Positions 7,429-7,841 of a stretch of 7,841 nt of DNA are shown here, piece by piece. Source of the DNA: Chloroflexota bacterium (GTDB lineage Bacteria > Chloroflexota > Anaerolineae > Aggregatilineales > UBA3940); contig JAHEME010000115.1 in NCBI GenBank assembly GCA_024643825.1, positions 1 through 7,841 on the forward strand, given 5' to 3'. A program made the translations under genes and the position numbers. Below the pieces are notes generated by a model. That model worked only from the letters and a program-made list of their open reading frames with translations, ran no database searches and was not told the origin of the DNA. Numbering within the stretch: position 1 is the stretch's first letter; each line of letters starts with the position of its first letter.

Positions 7429-7841
7429 GGCGCAGGTCTTCAATCAGTTTGTTGACTTTGTCAAAGTCAAGATTCTCATAATAGTGGAAGTTGACCTGCA
7501 TCATCGGCGCGCGGTCACAGGCGGCGAGGCACATCACGTTCTCCACCGTGAACAGCCCGTCCCCGGTTGTCTGGCCCGGCTCCACGTCCAGATGATCGCA
7601 TACATGCTGGCTGACCTCCCCCGCCCCGCGCAGCGCACAGGGGAGGTCGGTGCAGATTTGCAGCAGATAGCGGCCTTTTGGCTGATCGTAGTACATCGTG
7701 TAGAAGCCTACGACGCCGCGAACGTGCGTCACGTCTGACCCGATGATCTCCGCGATCTCTTCCATCGCTTCCGGCGTGATATAGCCGTACTCTTCCTGTG
7801 CGATGTACAGCAGCGGCATCACCGCAGACCGCTTATCCGGG
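7394..7841 (-). CDS. nuoE: NADH-quinone oxidoreductase subunit E (NuoE), 5' end cut by window
   Basis: NuoE is the thioredoxin-like 2Fe-2S subunit that pairs with NuoF at the NADH end of complex I and holds cluster N1a, which is off the main electron path. The visible 148 residues read PDKRSAVMPLLYIAQEEYGY onward, a stretch conserved inside NuoE, so the gene continues past the window edge and its true start is missing. A GTG at 7820-7822 and an ATG at 7817-7819 are internal codons and not starts. The four cluster ligands are present: C63 and C68 in CTDLPC, and C104 and C108 in CLAACDRAP (numbered from the first complete visible codon). VRGVVGFYTMY at 40-50 is also typical. The 3' end overlaps the acetyltransferase gene in another frame, and the stop is TGA at 7394-7396. 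About 10-25 residues are probably lost upstream. Confidence 0.95.
   Translation of the reverse strand, partial: PDKRSAVMPLLYIAQEEYGYITPEAMEEIAEIIGSDVTHVRGVVGFYTMYYDQPKGRYLLQICTDLPCALRGAGEVSQHVCDHLDVEPGQTTGDGLFTVENVMCLAACDRAPMMQVNFHYYENLDFDKVNKLIEDLRRESEASKPYNS

Noticed and set aside
7429..7443. TTG start for the acetyltransferase adding five residues
   Set aside because: TTG is a rarer start and has no Shine-Dalgarno sequence; the GTG at 7428 has a weak one and begins directly at the first strand. The choice is uncertain.

Overview
The window lies inside a bacterial NADH:quinone oxidoreductase (respiratory complex I, nuo) operon. Every gene is on the minus strand, so transcription runs from high to low coordinates. 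In transcription order it holds nuoE (5' end cut by the window), a GNAT-family acetyltransferase, nuoF, nuoG, nuoH, nuoI, nuoJ, nuoK and the first 94 codons of nuoL. Genes are tightly packed: nuoE and the acetyltransferase gene overlap, nuoF and nuoG overlap by 8 bp, nuoG and nuoH overlap by 4 bp (ATGA), and the other gaps run from 21 to 110 bp. No stretch above 110 bp lacks a gene. I see no tRNA, rRNA, mobile element, CRISPR array or convincing terminator.

The peripheral-arm genes come first. NuoE (2Fe-2S N1a) and NuoF (FMN, NADH site, 4Fe-4S N3) form the NADH dehydrogenase tip. NuoG carries ligand sets for N1b, N5, N4 and the accessory N7 cluster. NuoI carries two 4Fe-4S clusters (N6a/N6b) that lead electrons to the quinone site next to NuoH. 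The membrane-arm genes follow: NuoH, NuoJ, NuoK and the start of the antiporter-like NuoL. Because nuoE, nuoF and nuoG are all present, this is the NADH-oxidising type of complex I, not an 11-subunit ferredoxin- or F420-type enzyme. nuoA-D probably lie beyond the high-coordinate edge and nuoM/nuoN beyond the low-coordinate edge; neither is visible.

The organism looks like a GC-rich bacterium. The style of NuoI and NuoH sequence, with the gene order E-F-G-H-I-J-K-L, is most reminiscent of Chloroflexota (Anaerolineae-like) and less so of Actinomycetota. This is an impression from memory of the families and was not tested by a search.

Most of the window is an ordinary, intact operon. The one real departure is the small acetyltransferase gene placed between nuoE and nuoF, two subunits that bind each other directly. 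It shares translational spacing with both neighbours. Smaller points are an Asp in place of the usual Glu in the NuoH quinone-loop motif, the complete N7 ligand set in NuoG, a His-rich NuoF tail, and several start-codon decisions that a simple longest-ORF call would get wrong (nuoE, nuoG, nuoH, the acetyltransferase).
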